Of a stretch of DNA of 64,000 nt, positions 34,552 to 47,900 are shown piece by piece. Each line of letters begins with the position of its first letter. Position 1 is the stretch's first letter. The translations under genes and the position numbers were made by a program. The notes under the pieces are model-generated. The model did not search any database, had not been told where the DNA came from, and saw nothing but the letters and a program-made list of their open reading frames with translations. The stretch is from Streptoverticillium olivoreticuli subsp. olivoreticuli (GTDB taxonomy: Bacteria; Actinomycetota; Actinomycetes; Streptomycetales; Streptomycetaceae), in assembly GCF_003391135.1 (NCBI RefSeq), contig NZ_CP031455.1:1612001-1676000 (forward strand). The letters run 5' to 3'.

Positions 34552-35874
34552 TCAGAGGTGGTGGACCGCGGACGTGTGCACCCAGTGCCAGTTGACGGGC
34601 GACCACTGCTTTTTGAGAGCGGTGCGCTGCTTGGCGTAGGTGCGCAGTGCCTGCTCGACGGCCGGCGCGAGGTCGGTGAGGTCGTCGGGGGCGGGCACGC
34701 GCAGGATGAGGTGCTGCTTGTTGTGGACCAGCAGCAGGTCTCCGGCGGGCGAGCAGGCGGCGAGGGTGAAGTGGGTGAGCGGTTTGAACGTCTTCGTCCC
34801 GGTGTCGAGCTTGGCACGCAGTGCTCCGGCTCTGTTCCAGGCGTACAGGCCATAGCGGTTGAGGTGGAAGGCGCGGCCTCGGTGCGGGTCTGCGGCCAGG
34901 TTGAAGCAGAAGCCGGTGAAGGGGCTGTCGCGCCATGCGTGCATGCCGTGGAGGCGCCCTGTCATGGTGCCCCGGTCGTCGACGAGGGCGAAGACGAACG
35001 GCTGGCCGCGGCTCCCGCCGCGGAAGGTGCGGGCGTAGACGGGGACGACGAACAGGTCGTCGGCCAGCGGCACGGGCCTGCCGAGCCGGGAGTCCCGCCA
35101 CCCCGACAGACGGTCCTCGCCGTCCAGCAGCTCGGTCAGCGCCGGCCGGGGCCGGTGGGCCAGGCCCACCCGGCCGCCCTGGTACCGGATGTGGCTGCGC
35201 AGGTCGTCGTCGCTGTGGCGGTTCGGGCTGGGGTCGAGCGAGGCTATCGCCTCGATCACGGGCTTGGAGGCGGGGGTCAGTGCGCCGTCGGCCAGGCCGA
35301 CGACGTTGGCCAGCAGGTTGCCGTAGTTCCAGACCCCGTACTCGGTGGTGACGCACAGCAGGCGGCCCGAGGGCGTGACGCTGATCGAGCCGGCAAAGGC
35401 GTCACCCGGCGTGAACTTCTCGAAGGGGCGCCGGTCCTTCGAGTCGTAGGCGGCGAGGACCCGGCCGAGATCGGGAGTGATCAAGGTGGTGGAGTCCGGG
35501 TGGGCACTGACGGACAGGGTGCCGTCCGGCAGCACGCACAGCGTCATGTCGCTGCCGTCGACCACGGCCGAGCCGTTCTCCTCATCGCGGGACGGACAGC
35601 ACACCGCGCCGGCCAGCACCTCGCCGTCCGCGGAGTACCGGGTGATGATCCGGTACCCGAAATCGGCTGTCGCCGGGTCCTGTTCGCCGTCGGCCACGCC
35701 GTAGGTGTGCCGGTGCACCCCGTGCAGCGCGTACACATCCCCGTTCGGCGCGGCCGCGACATCGTAGGTCCGAACGCCCCAGCCCTTGGAGTAGGGCGCG
35801 GTCAAGTCGATGCGATGTGTGTCCACCAGGGTGCCCGGCAGGGCCAGCGGAAGCGTCTGGATCATGCCCGTCAT
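34552..35874 (-). CDS. Hypothetical protein, probable beta-propeller fold
   Basis: 440 residues from the ATG at 35874 (35865 is also possible). No family is recognised. The sequence is a series of short beta-like units such as AAAPNGDVYALHGVHRH, VLPDGTLSVSAHPDS, VTPSGRLLCVTTEYG, LNRYGLYAWNRAG and CSPAGDLLLVHNKQH, spaced like blades of a WD/NHL-type propeller. There is no signal peptide. It ends close to the bL37 gene, and its start is only 35 bp from the PKS stop, in the same direction, so it may be co-transcribed as the last gene of the PKS unit. Confidence 0.65.
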   Translation of the reverse strand: MTGMIQTLPLALPGTLVDTHRIDLTAPYSKGWGVRTYDVAAAPNGDVYALHGVHRHTYGVADGEQDPATADFGYRIITRYSADGEVLAGAVCCPSRDEENGSAVVDGSDMTLCVLPDGTLSVSAHPDSTTLITPDLGRVLAAYDSKDRRPFEKFTPGDAFAGSISVTPSGRLLCVTTEYGVWNYGNLLANVVGLADGALTPASKPVIEAIASLDPSPNRHSDDDLRSHIRYQGGRVGLAHRPRPALTELLDGEDRLSGWRDSRLGRPVPLADDLFVVPVYARTFRGGSRGQPFVFALVDDRGTMTGRLHGMHAWRDSPFTGFCFNLAADPHRGRAFHLNRYGLYAWNRAGALRAKLDTGTKTFKPLTHFTLAACSPAGDLLLVHNKQHLILRVPAPDDLTDLAPAVEQALRTYAKQRTALKKQWSPVNWHWVHTSAVHHL

Positions 35875-35908
35875 TCTGCGTGCAGGCACTGACAGTCCGC
35901 CTCGGAGG

Positions 35909-38900
35909 TCAGCGGGTGCACCCCCGTTCGCCGAGCCAGTCGGTGATGTGGGTGGCGGTGGTGGGGGCGTGCTGGTTGACGAGGGTGAAGTGGTTGCCCG
36001 GCGTGGTGAGGGTGGTGGTGATGTGGGGAAGGGTGGTCTGCCAGGCGTGCGGTCCCGGGTCCGTCCCCGGCGCGACCGGGAGGGGCTCCGAGGCTCGTAG
36101 GAGCAGAGTCGGGAAGGGGGCGGGGCCGGGGGTCCAGGTGTGCAGGAGCCGTTCGGTCCAGGCGTAGGCGGACAGGGCGGTGGCGGTGTAGCCGTCGGTG
36201 AGGTGTTCGCGCTCGTACAGGCCGTGCCACAGGTGGGGAAGGAGCGCGCGGGCGGTGGGGGTTCGCAGGTCGTAGGTGTCCAGGAGGACGACGGCCTGTA
36301 CGGGGGTGCCGCGGTCGGCGAGGTGGCGGGCGGTCGCGTGGGCGAGGATGCCGCCGGACGAGGTGCCCAGGAGGATCACCGGCTCGGCGGCCTCGCCGCC
36401 GGCTTCGGCGTGCACGGCCTGTGCAAGCCCTGCCACGAGTGCTTCGAGGGTGGCGGGCAGGGCCTCGTCCGCACCGAAGCCGGGGGGCGTCAGGCAGGAG
36501 ATGTCCCAGTGTTCGGGGAGGGCCCGGGCGAGTGCGAAGTAGGTGTCCGGTCCGGTCAGGGGGACGATCGGGGCCACGCAGATCAGGCGGGGGCCCGAGG
36601 TGCCGGCGGTGAGCCGGTCCACGGCGGGCGGGAGGGGTTCGGTGCTCTTGGGCCTCAGGGCGGCGAGTTGGGACAGCAGGGTGTCGGCGCCGTCCGGGCG
36701 GCCGGTCCGTACGGCCTCGCGGTGGAGACGGGCGACCAGGTCCGTCGGGGAGGCGCCGACGGTGCCGTGGTTGGGCGCCGACGGGGTGGCGAGGTGGTCG
36801 AGGAGGTGGTCGGCCAGGTCGGCCGGGGTGGGGTGGGTGAGGACGACGGTGCTGGGCAGGGCGGTGCCGGTCGCCGTGGCGAGCCGGTTGCGCAGGTCGA
36901 CCGCCGCGAGGGAATCCATGCCGTTGTCGCGGAACACCGCGTGCTCGGCGACCGCGTCGCCGGACGCGTGGCCGAGCGCCGCCGCGGCCTCGCCGCGTAT
37001 CAGGTCCAGGAGCAGCCGCCGCCGCTCGGTGGCCGGGAGGCTCCGCAGCCGCAGCCGCGTCGTGAACTCGCCGTCGCCGGTGGTGGGTACGGGCCGGGCG
37101 AGATCCTGCGCCTCGGGCAGCTCGGCGAAGAAGGGGTTGGGGCCGGCTGTGGTGACGACGGGGAGGTAGCGCTTCCAGTCGATGTCGGCGACCGTCGGCG
37201 CGCTCTCCTCCTCGTGGAGTGCCTGGGCGAGGCCGGTCAGGGCCAGGTCGCCGTCGAGGAAGGACACCCCGGTGCGCAGCAGCTGCTCGCTGCCGGGTTC
37301 GCCCAGTTGCTCGCGGGCTTCTTCCCAGGGGCCGAAGAAGACCGACGTCGCGCGGGCACCGCGGGCGCGGCGCTGTGCCGCCAGCGCCTCCAGGTACGCC
37401 CCGGCCGCCGCCTGTGCGGCGTGGTCGCCCACGCCCCAGATCCCGGCCACCGACGAGGGCAGGACGAAGGCATCCAGTTCTTTGTCGTCGAGGAGTTCGT
37501 CGAGGTGCGCGGCACCGGTCACCTTGGCGTGCACCGCTTCGGCGACATGGCCGGGGCCGGCCGTGGCGAGCGGGCCGAGGGTGCGGGTACCGGCCAGGTG
37601 GACCACCGAGCGCACCGGGGTGCCGTTCGCCGAGAGCTCGTCGAGCACGGCGGCCACGGCGTCCTTGTCGGTCAGGTCGCAGGGCACCGCCTCGGCGGTC
37701 GTCCCCCAGGCGTTCAACTCCGCCAACAGCTCGGCCGCGCCGGGGGCGGCGGGGCCGCGGCGGCTGAGCAGCACCAGGTGTTCGGCACCCTGCCGGGCGA
37801 GCCAGCGGGCGGTCCTGCGGCCCAGGGCCCCGGTGCCGCCGGTGATCAAAGTCGTGCCGCGGGGTGTCCAGGTGGCGGGCGAGCCGGCTCGTGCGGGTGC
37901 CTTCACCAGGCGCCGGACGAGGACGCCCGAGGACCGTACCGCCGCCTGTTCCTCCCCCGGGCCCTGCGAGAGCAGCGCGGCGAGACGGCCGGCCGCCTCG
38001 GCATCGAGCCGCTCGGGGAGATCGGCCGATCCGCCGCGCAGCGAGGGTGTTTCCAGGGCGGCGGTACGTGCGAGTCCGAGGGTCATGGCCTGGCGCGGGT
38101 CGCGTACCGGGTCGGCCGGGCCGGTGGAGACCGCGCCACGGGTCACCGTCCACAGCGGCACCCGGGTGCCGGAGCTCATGAGGGCCCGGGTCAGGGAGAC
38201 GGTCAGGGCCGGGCCGGCGGGCAGTGCGGGCCGGTCGGTGTCGGCTTCTTCGGCCGTGGCGAGGAGCGAGAGCACTCCGGCCGTGCGGTCGAGGTCGCCG
38301 AGTCGTGCCATGAGCGTCCCGGGGTCGGTGCAGGTCCCGTCGAGGACCGCGCGGCGGAATCGGGCGCCGTGTGCGGTCAGGGCGTCCGTCACGTCCGCGT
38401 CGTCGGCACCGCCGGTGGTGACGACCAGCCAGGTGCCGGTCAGGGACGGGGCGGCGGGGACGCGCAGGGGTGTCCAGGCCGTCCGGTAGCGGAGGTTGCC
38501 GACCAGGGCGTGCCGGTCCTGCCGTTCGCGCCAGGCCGACAGCGCGGGGAGCACCGCGTCGAGGGCGTCCTTGTGTTCGACTTCGAGGCCGATGAGCGTG
38601 GCGAGGACGGCGGCGTCCCGCTGGCCCACCGCCTCCCACAGCGGCCCGTCGGCGGAGCCGGGCGTGCGGGGCTCCGGGGTGGGCGGGGCGGTCCAGTAGG
38701 ACTCGTGCTGGAAGGCGTAGGTCGGCAGGTCCACCGCGCGGCCACCGGTCAGCGCCGTGGGCCAGTCGACGGGCACGCCGTGGGCGTGGGCCTCCCCCAG
38801 CGAGCGCAGGACGCGGTCCCATCCGCCGTCGTCCCGGCGCAGGGTGCCCAGGGTGACCGCGGGGCTGCCCGCGTCCTCGATGATCTCGCTGGTGCCGACC

Positions 38901-41900
38901 GCGAGCACCGGATGCGGGCCGACCTCGATCATGATGCCGTGTCCCTCGCGCACCAGGCCTGTCATCGTCTCGGCGAAGGACACGGTCTGTCGCAGGTTGC
39001 GGCACCAGTAGCGGGCGTCCAGCTCTCTGGTGTCCAGGCGGCCTCCGGTCACCGTGGAGTGGAACGGCACCTCCGACGCGCGGGGCCGTACGCCGGCCAG
39101 CAGCTCCAGCAGTTCGGGCTCGATCCGGTCGATGTGCGCGGAGTGGGCGGCGAAGTCCACCCCGGGCAGCCGCCAGCGCATGAGCCCGGCAGCGGACAGG
39201 GCGCGCTCGACCTCGTTCAGAGCGGCCGGGTCGCCGGAGATCGTCACGATCCTCGGGCCGTTGACGGCCGCGATCGACACCGCGCCGGAGACCTGGTCGA
39301 GCACCGCCTGGACCTGCTCGCGCGGGGCCATCACCGACATCATCGCGCCGCTCCCGGACAGCCGTTCGCGGATCAGGCGGCTGCGCAGCGCCACCACACG
39401 GGCGCCGTCCTCCAGGGACAGACCGCCGCTGACGCAGGCGGCGGCGACCTCGCCCTGGGAATGGCCGACCACCGCGGCCGGCTCGACCCCCAGCGAACGC
39501 CACACGGCGGCGAGGGAGACCATGACCGCCCACAGCACGGGCTGCTGCACATCGGGCCGCCCCTCGAGCGGAGGCGCACCGCGCTCACCGCGCATCACGC
39601 CGGTGAGCGACCAGTCGATGTACGGGGCCAGGGCCGCCCGGCACTCGTCGACGCGGGCGGCGAAGACGGGCGAGGCGTCCAGGAGTCCGGCCGCCATTCC
39701 CGGCCAGGCCGCGTCCTGGCCGGGGAAGACGAAGACCACCGGGCCGCGTTCGGGCGCGGTTCCCCGCAGCACTCCGGGGTGCGCGGCGCCCTGGGCCAGG
39801 GCGGTCAGGCTCTCGTGCAGCGCCGCGCGGTCGTCGCCGACCAGCACCGCCCGGTGCTCGAAGGCGGTACGGGTCGTCGCCAGCGAGTAGCCGATGTCGA
39901 CGGGCCGCAGCCCGGGGTGGTTCTCCAGGTGGGTGAGGAGTTTCCGGGCCTGGGCGCGCAGCGCGGCGGGGGACCTGCCCGACAGCGGCCAGGCCGCCGG
40001 GCCGTCCGATGCCGTGGCGGCGGTCAGCGGTCGGCCGGTGGGCGCCGAGGCCGGCGCGTCGGTCCCGCTCACGGGCTCGCTGGCGGGAGTGGGGGCCTGT
40101 TCCAGGACGGCGTGCGCGTTGGTGCCGCTCATGCCGAATGCCGAGACCGCGCACCGCCGCGGCCGGCCGAGTGCGGGCCACGGCGTGGTCTCGGTCAGCA
40201 GACGGAGCGCGCCCGCGTTCCAGTCGATACGCGAGGACGGCTCGGTGACGTGCAGCGTCCTGGGCAGCCGGCCGTGCCGCAGCGCCATCACCATCTTGAT
40301 GACACCCGCGACACCGGCGGCGGTCTGGGTGTGCCCGATGTTGGATTTGACCGAGCCGACCAGCAGCGGCGGGTTGCCGCCCCGGTCCTGGCCGTAGGTG
40401 GCCAGCAGCGCGTGCGCCTCGATCGGATCGCCCAGCGCGGTGCCGGTCCCGTGTGCCTCGACGGCGTCGACCTCGGACGCTGAGAGTCCGCTGTTGGCCA
40501 GGGCCTGCCGGATGACGCGCTGCTGCGCCGGACCGCTGGGCGCGGTCAGCCCGTTGGAGGCGCCGTCGGAGTTCACCGCCGACCCGCGGACGACGGCCAG
40601 CACCGGGTGCCCGTGCCGCAGGGCGTCCGAGAGCCTCTCCAGCACCAGCAGGCCGGCGCCTTCGGCGATGCCCATGCCGTCCGCGGACTCGGCGAACGCC
40701 TTGCACCGCCCGTCCGGCGCCATGACCCGGTGCCGGCTCAACGAGACCAGCACGTCCGGGCCGGCCAGCACCGTCGCACCGCCGGCCAGAGCGAGGCCGC
40801 TCTCCCCCGAGCGCAGCGACTGGCACGCCATGTGGAGCGCGACCAGGGAGGAGGAACACGCCGTGTCCACCGTCACCGACGGCCCGGCCAAGTCGAACAG
40901 ATAGGCAAGGCGGCCCGACAGCACGCTGGGGAGCGTCCCGGTGAGCTGGTATCCGTCGGCGTCCGCCGACGCTCCCGCGCCGTAGGCCTGGGAGAGAGCG
41001 GAGACGAACGTGCCGGTCGCGCTGCCCCGCAGGGAGGCCGGGTCGAGCCCGGCGCGTTCGAACGCCTCCCAGGCGAGCTCCAGCAGCATCCGCTGCTGCG
41101 GGTCCATCGCGGCCGCCTCACGTGGGGAGATCCCGAAGAATCCCGCGTCGAACCCAGCGGCGCCGTCGAGGAAGCCTCCCGCCCTCGCGGAGGTCTTGCC
41201 CGCCCGCTCCGGGTCGGGGTGGTACACATCCGGGTCCCAGCCGCGGTCGGCGGGCAGCGGGGAGACGGCGTCCTTGCCCGCGGCCAGCAGCTCCCACAAC
41301 TCCTCGGGCGATCGCACCTGTCCGGGGAACCGGCAGCTCATTCCGATGATCGCGATCGGCTCGGCGCCGGACGTCCCGGCCTCCGGGCCGCGCGTCGTGT
41401 CCGGGGCCGCCGGCGCGCTCAGGTGGCGCTCGGCGGGCCCGCCGTCCAGCTCGGCCCACAGGTGGGCGGCCAGCGCTTCGGGGGTCGGGTGGTCGTAGAC
41501 CAGGGTCGAGGGCAGGCGCAGGCCCGTGCGTTCGCGCAGGGCGTTGCGCAACTGGTTGGCGGTCAGGGAGTCGAAGCCCAGGTCCTTGAACGACCGCCCG
41601 GCCCCGACCGCCGCCGGACCCGCCAGCCCCAGCACCTCGACCACCTGTTCGCGCACCGACTCCAGCAGCCGGGTGCGGGCCTGATCTCCCGTCAGCCCGG
41701 CCAGTGGGTCGGAGGTCCGGGTGGCGGCGGTCCGACGGGCGGGTGCGGCGGGGACCAGGCCCCGGAAGACGGCGGGGACCGTGTCGCGCGCCCGCAGAGC
41801 GGCCCGGTCGACCCGAGTCGCCACCACCGACGCCCCGCGCGCAGCGGTCGCGGCGTCGAACCAGGCCAGTCCCTGCTCGACGGAGGACACCGGCAACCCG

Positions 41901-44900
41901 GCCCGGGCGATCCTGGCCATCTCCGCGGCGCTCAGCCCGGCGGACATACCGGTGCCCTGCGGCCACGGCCCCCACCCGATGGACAGGCCCGCGAGACCTT
42001 CCGCGGCACGCCGCTGTGCCAGCGCGTCGAGGAACGCGTTCGCCGCGGTGTACGCGGCCTGTCCCGCGTTGCCCAGGACGCCGAAGACCGAGGAGAACAC
42101 CACGAACGCCGTCAGGTCGTGATCGCGGGTCAGTTCGTGCAGATGCCAGGCTCCGTCCAGCTTCGGACGGAAGACCGTCTCCAGCCGGTCCGGGGTCAGC
42201 GCCTGGACGAGTCCGTCGTCGAGCACACCGGCGGCGTGGACGATGCCGGTCAGCGGGTGCTCGGCCGGAATATCCGTCAGCAGGGCGGCCAGGGCCGCGC
42301 GGTCGGAGACGTCGCAGGCGGCGACGGTCACCCGCGCGCCCTGCGCGGTCAGCCCGGCCACCAGCTCGGCGGCGCCCTCGGTATCGGCGCCCCGGCGTCC
42401 GGCCAGCAGCAGGTGACGGACCCCGTGCCCGGTGACCAGGTGCCGGGCGACCAGCGCGCCCAGGCCGCCCAGGCCACCGGTGACCAGCACGGTGCCCTCG
42501 CCGCCCCGCACCGGGCCCGGCGGTGCCGGGTCCGGAGCGTCGGCGGGGGCCAGGCGCGGCACCAGCAACTCACCGTCGCGCAGCGCCAGCTGGGGCTCGT
42601 CGCAGCCCAGCACAGCGCGTCGCACCCCCGCGGCGGCCGATGCGAGATCCCCGTCGTCCGCGGGGTCCACATCGAGCAGCACGAAACTGCCGGGGCTCTC
42701 CTGCTGGGCCGAACGCACCAGCCCCCACACCGAGGCCGCCACCACATCCGGCACCGCTCCGAGCGCGGTGGCCACTGCCCCGCGGGTCACGAACACCAGC
42801 CGGGAAGGCCGCCCGGCACCGCTCCCGTCGCCGCCCTCGTCCGACAGGTGCTGCCGCAGTACGTCGAGGACAGCGGTGGTGACGGTACGGACCGCCTCAG
42901 GCACCGGCACACCGGCAGGCGCGGCGACCGGGATCAGCATCGCTTCCCCGGCCGCACCGGGGTCCTGCCCGCCGGTTTCCGGCACCGGGGCGGGCAGCCA
43001 GTCCAGGCGCAGCAGCGGGTGATCCACACGGTCCGGCCCCGCCGGGTCCGTGCCGGTGGATGCGATCCAGTACCGGTCGCGCTGGAAGGCGTAGGTCGGC
43101 AGCGCGACGCGGCGCGCGCCGGTCCCGGCGAACAGCTCGGCCCACCGCACCGGCACGCCGCGGACGTACAGCCGGGCGGCCGCCGTCACGGCCGTGGACT
43201 CCTCGCCACGGTCCCGGCCCAGCAGCGGCACCGCCTCGACGTCCTCCACGTCGATCAGGACGTCCTGGGCCAGCGCGGACAGCGTCGCGTCCGGTCCCAG
43301 TTCCAGGAAGGTACGGGCTCCGGCCGCGGCCGCCGCGGCGACCGCGTCGGCGAACCGCACGGTTCGCCCGACGTGCTCCACCCAGTAGCCGGGGGTGCGG
43401 ATCAGCTCCCCGTCGATCTCCCGCCCGGTGACGGTCGAGACGATCGGGATACGGGGCTCGCCCAGGGCCAGGCCCTCGACGACCGTGCGGAAGTCGTCCA
43501 GCATCGGCGTCATCAGCGGGGAGTGGAACGCGTGGCCGACCCGCAACCGCGTCGCCTTGCGCCCGTCGGCCGCGAACCGGTCCGCGATCGCCTCGACCGC
43601 GGCGGTCTCCCCGGAGACCACCACCGCCTGCGGGCCGTTGACGGCGGCCAGCCCCGCACAGCCCCCGGAAGCGGCGAGCAGCGGCGCCACCTCGTCCTCG
43701 GTGGCCCGCAGCGCGACCATGGCGCCGCCTTCCGGCAGCGCCTGCATCAGCCGTCCGCGGGCGGCGACGAGCGTGCACGCGTCCGGCAGGGACAGCACCC
43801 CGGCCACGTGTGCCGCCGCGATCTCCCCGACGGAGTGCCCGACCAGCACATCGGGTGCCGTCCCCCAGGACTCCACCAGCCGGAAGAGGGCCACCTCCAG
43901 AGCGAACAGCGCGGGCTGGGCGTACTCGGTACGGTTCAGCAGCTCCGCGTCGTCGCCGGACACCACCTCGCTCAGCGGCCGCTCCAACTGCCCGTCCAGC
44001 AGCGCGCAGGCCTCGTCCCACGCCGCCGCGAACACCGGGAACCTGGCGTACAGGTCGCGGCCCATGCCCGGTCGCTGCGCACCCTGGCCCGCGAACAGCA
44101 GCGCCACGGGGCCAGGGTCGCCGGCCACGGTGCCCTCGGCCACCCGCGCGGCCCGCCCGGCAGCGTCCTCCGCGCCGTCCGTGGCGGCGCCGCCCGTCGT
44201 GGCCAGCAGAACCGCTCGGCATTCCAGTTCGGAGCGTGTCGTCGCCAGCGAGTAGCCGACGTCCTGCGCCGCCGCGCCGGTCGCGGCCACGAAAGCGGCC
44301 AGCCGGTCCAGCCCGGCCTCGAGCGCCGCCTCGGTACGGGCCGACACCGGCCACGGCACCAGCGCGGGCCCGGCCTGCGCCGGTGGCGCGGCCGGTGCGG
44401 GCACGGCGGGACGGCCGGGCCGGTCCCGCGGCGGCTGCTCGACGATCACGTGCGCGTTCGTGCCGCTGATCCCGAACGACGACACGCCCGCGCGACGCGG
44501 CCGTTCGACCGGCGGCCACGGAACGGACGAGGTGAGCAGCTCCACCGCGCCGGCCGACCAGTCCACCTGCGACGACGGCGCGTCCACGTGCAGCGTCCGG
44601 GGCAGCACACCGTGCCGCATCGCCAGGACCATCTTGATGACACCCGCGACACCGGAGGCGGCCTGGGTGTGCCCGATGTTGGACTTCAGCGACCCCAGCA
44701 GCAGCGGACGGTCCCGGTCCTGCCCATAGGCGGCCAGCAGCGCCTGGGCCTCGATCGGGTCGCCCAGCCGGGTGCCGGTGCCGTGCCCCTCCACCGCGTC
44801 CACGTCCGAGGGCAGCAGGCCCGCGCCGCCCAGGGCCTGGCCGATCACCTGCTGCTGCGCGATCCCGCTCGGCGCGGTCAAACCGTTCGACGCGCCATCG

Positions 44901-47900
44901 GAGTTGACCGCGGAACCACGCAGGACCGCCAGCACGTGGTGGCCGTCCCGGATCGCGTCCGAGAGCCGTTGCAGCACGAGGATGCCCACACCCTCGGACC
45001 AGCCGGTGCCGTCCGCGGCCTCCGCGTACGCCTTGCAGCGGCCGTCGGGCGACAGGCCGCCCTGCCGGGCGAACTCCACGAAGATGCCCGGCTCGGACAT
45101 CACGGTGACGCCGCCGGCCAGTGCCAGGGAGCACTCGCCGGCCCGCAGCGCCCGCGCCGCGAGATGCAGCGCGACCAGCGACGAGGAGCAGGCCGTGTCC
45201 ACGGTCAGCGCCGGGCCCCGCAGCCCCAGGGCGTAGGCGATCCGGCCGGAGAGGACGCTCGGCGAGGTGCCGGTCAGCAGATACCCTTCCGCGTCACCCG
45301 AGCTGTCCTTCAGCCGCGGACCGTAGTCCTGGGCCATCGCCCCCACGAACACCCCGGTCCGGCTGCCGTGCAGGGACGACGGAGCGATCTCGGCCCGCTC
45401 CACCGCCTCCCAGCTCACCTCCAGCGCCAGCCGCTGCTGCGGGTCCATCGCCCGCGCCTCACGCGGCGAGATCCCGAACAGCGCGGCGTCGAAACGGTCC
45501 GCGTCGTACAGGAACCCGCCCGGCCCGCCGGTCGCCCCCGTCTCCGGTGCCCACCCACGGCCGGTGGGCATCCCCGAGATGGCGTCCGTTCCGTCCGAGA
45601 CCAGGTCCCACAGCTCCTCCGGTGAGGTCACCCCGCCCGGGAAGCGGCAGGCCATGCCCACGATCGCGACCGGTTCGTCCGCCTCGACGGCGCCGGGCTC
45701 CGGCGGCACGCCGCCGGTTGCCGGGCCGGTGAACCGGACGGCCAGATGATCCGCGAACCGGTCGGGCGTGGGGTGGTCGAACAGCACAGTGTCGGCCATC
45801 CGCAGCCCGGTCGCGGCCTTCAGGCGGGTCACCAGCTCCACCGTCATGGCCGAGTCGAAGCCCAGCTCCCGGAAGGAGTGCGCCGGGTTCATCCGGTCGG
45901 CGGAGGAGTGACCGAGCACCACCGCCGTCTCCGTACGCACCAGCCGCGCCAGACCGGCGCGCGTCCAGGTGGCGTCGGATCCCGCGCGAACCGGCTCCGG
46001 ACCTGCGGCGTGCCCGTCCACGACGACGGCCTGCCCGGCCCCGGCCACCGGAGCGGGCGCGCCTGCCGGCTCCGGGAGCCAGTACCGCTCCCGCTGGAAC
46101 GCGTACGTCGGCAGGGCCACCCGCCGGGCGCCGGTCCCGGCGAAAGACCGTGACCAGTCGACCGGCACACCACGGACGTACAACTCCGCCAGGCAGGCCA
46201 GGAACCGGTCCCTCCCGCCGAGGTCCCGGCGCAGCGTGCCGACGGCCACCGCCCGGGCGTCGGCGGCGTCGGCGGTCTCCTGGATTCCGCCGGTCAGCAC
46301 GGGGTGGGAGCTGACCTCGACGAAGAACCGGTGGTCCTGCTCCAGCAACGCCCGCACCGCCGGTTCGAAACCGACGGTCTGGCGCAGGTTGCGGTACCAG
46401 TACCCGGCGTCCGTACCGGTGGTGTCCAGCCATGTGCCGGTCACCGTGGAGAAGAACGGCACCTGCGTACGGAGTGGGACGATGCCCTCCAGCGCGGCCG
46501 TCAGCTCCTCACGCACCTGCTCGACCTGTGCCGAGTGCGAGGCGTAGTCCACCGCGACGCGGCGTACCTGTACGCCGGCGCCCGCGAGTTCCTCGAACAG
46601 CGCCTCCAGCGCCGCCGGTTCACCGGAGACCACGACCGAGCCGGGCCCGTTGACCGCCGCGACCGAGATCCGGCCGTCCCGGCGGTCCAGCCGTGCCTCG
46701 ACCTCGGCCCGGGGCAACGGCACCGACAGCATGCCGCCCTCCCCCGCCAGCCGGCGGGCGATGATCCGGCTGCGCAGCGCCACGACCCGCGCCGCGTCCT
46801 GGAGCGACAGCGCGCCGGACACGCACGCCGCCGCGATCTCCCCCTGCGAATGGCCCACCACCGCGTCCGGGACCACCCCGTGCGCCTGCCACAGCGCCGC
46901 GAGGGACACCATCACCGCCCAGGAGACGGGCTGGACCACGTCCACCCGCTCCAGCGACGGCACCCCCTCGGCCTGCTGCAACACCTCCTGCAGCGACCAG
47001 TCCACATGGGGCGCCAGCGCGGCGGCGCACTCGGCCAGCCGCTCGGCGAACACCGGGGACTCCGCCATCAGTTGGACGCCCATGCCCGCCCACTGCGAAC
47101 CCTGGCCGGGGAAGACGAACACCGTCCCGCCCTCGACGTCGGCGGCTCCCCGCACCACGCCGGGCGCGGACTCGCCGTCGGCCAGCGCCGCCAACGCGCG
47201 CAGTCCACCCGCCCGGTCCGGCGCGAGGACGACGGCGCGCTGGTCGAAAGCGGTCCGGGTGGTCGCCAGGGAGAGACCCACGTCCATCGGATCGAGGTGC
47301 TGGTCGTCCTCCATGTGGCGGGCCAGGCCGGCGGCCTGCGCGCGGAGGGCGTCCCGGGTCCGCCCCGACAGCGGCCACGGCGCAGTGCCGTCGACGGCAT
47401 CGGCGGCCGCGGGCGCGCTCCCGGGCGCCGGCTCGGCGGCGGACACGATCAGGTGGCAGTTGGTGCCGCCCATGCCGAACGAGGACACCCCGGCCAGGGC
47501 CCGGCCGTCGCGGTAGGGCCAGGGGCGGGTCGCCGTCACCACGTCCAGGTGCCATTCGTCGAAGCGGATCCGGGAGCTGGGCCGTTCGAAGTTCAGGCTC
47601 GCGGGGAGCTCGCCGTTCCGCAGCGACAGCACGACCTTCACCAGTCCGGTGATGCCTGCGGCGCCTTCCAGATGTCCCACGTTCGTCTTCACCGAACCGA
47701 CCAGCAGCGGACTGTCCGCGCGACGGCCCGCCCCGTGGACGGCGCCGAGCGCCGCCGCCTCCACCGGGTCGCCCACTCGGGTACCGGTCCCGTGCAGCTC
47801 CACGTACTGCACCTCGGCCGGGTCCACGCCCGCACGCCGGCACGCCGCCTCGAGCACTGCCTGCTGGCCACGCGGATCGGGCGTCGTCAGACCCTCGGCC

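Noticed and set aside
36140..45625. Very long open frames on the plus strand opposite the PKS (36140-40483 and 40607-45625)
   Set aside because: They are antisense shadows caused by the third-position GC bias of the PKS; their translations are low-complexity Arg/Gly/Ala sequence without domains.
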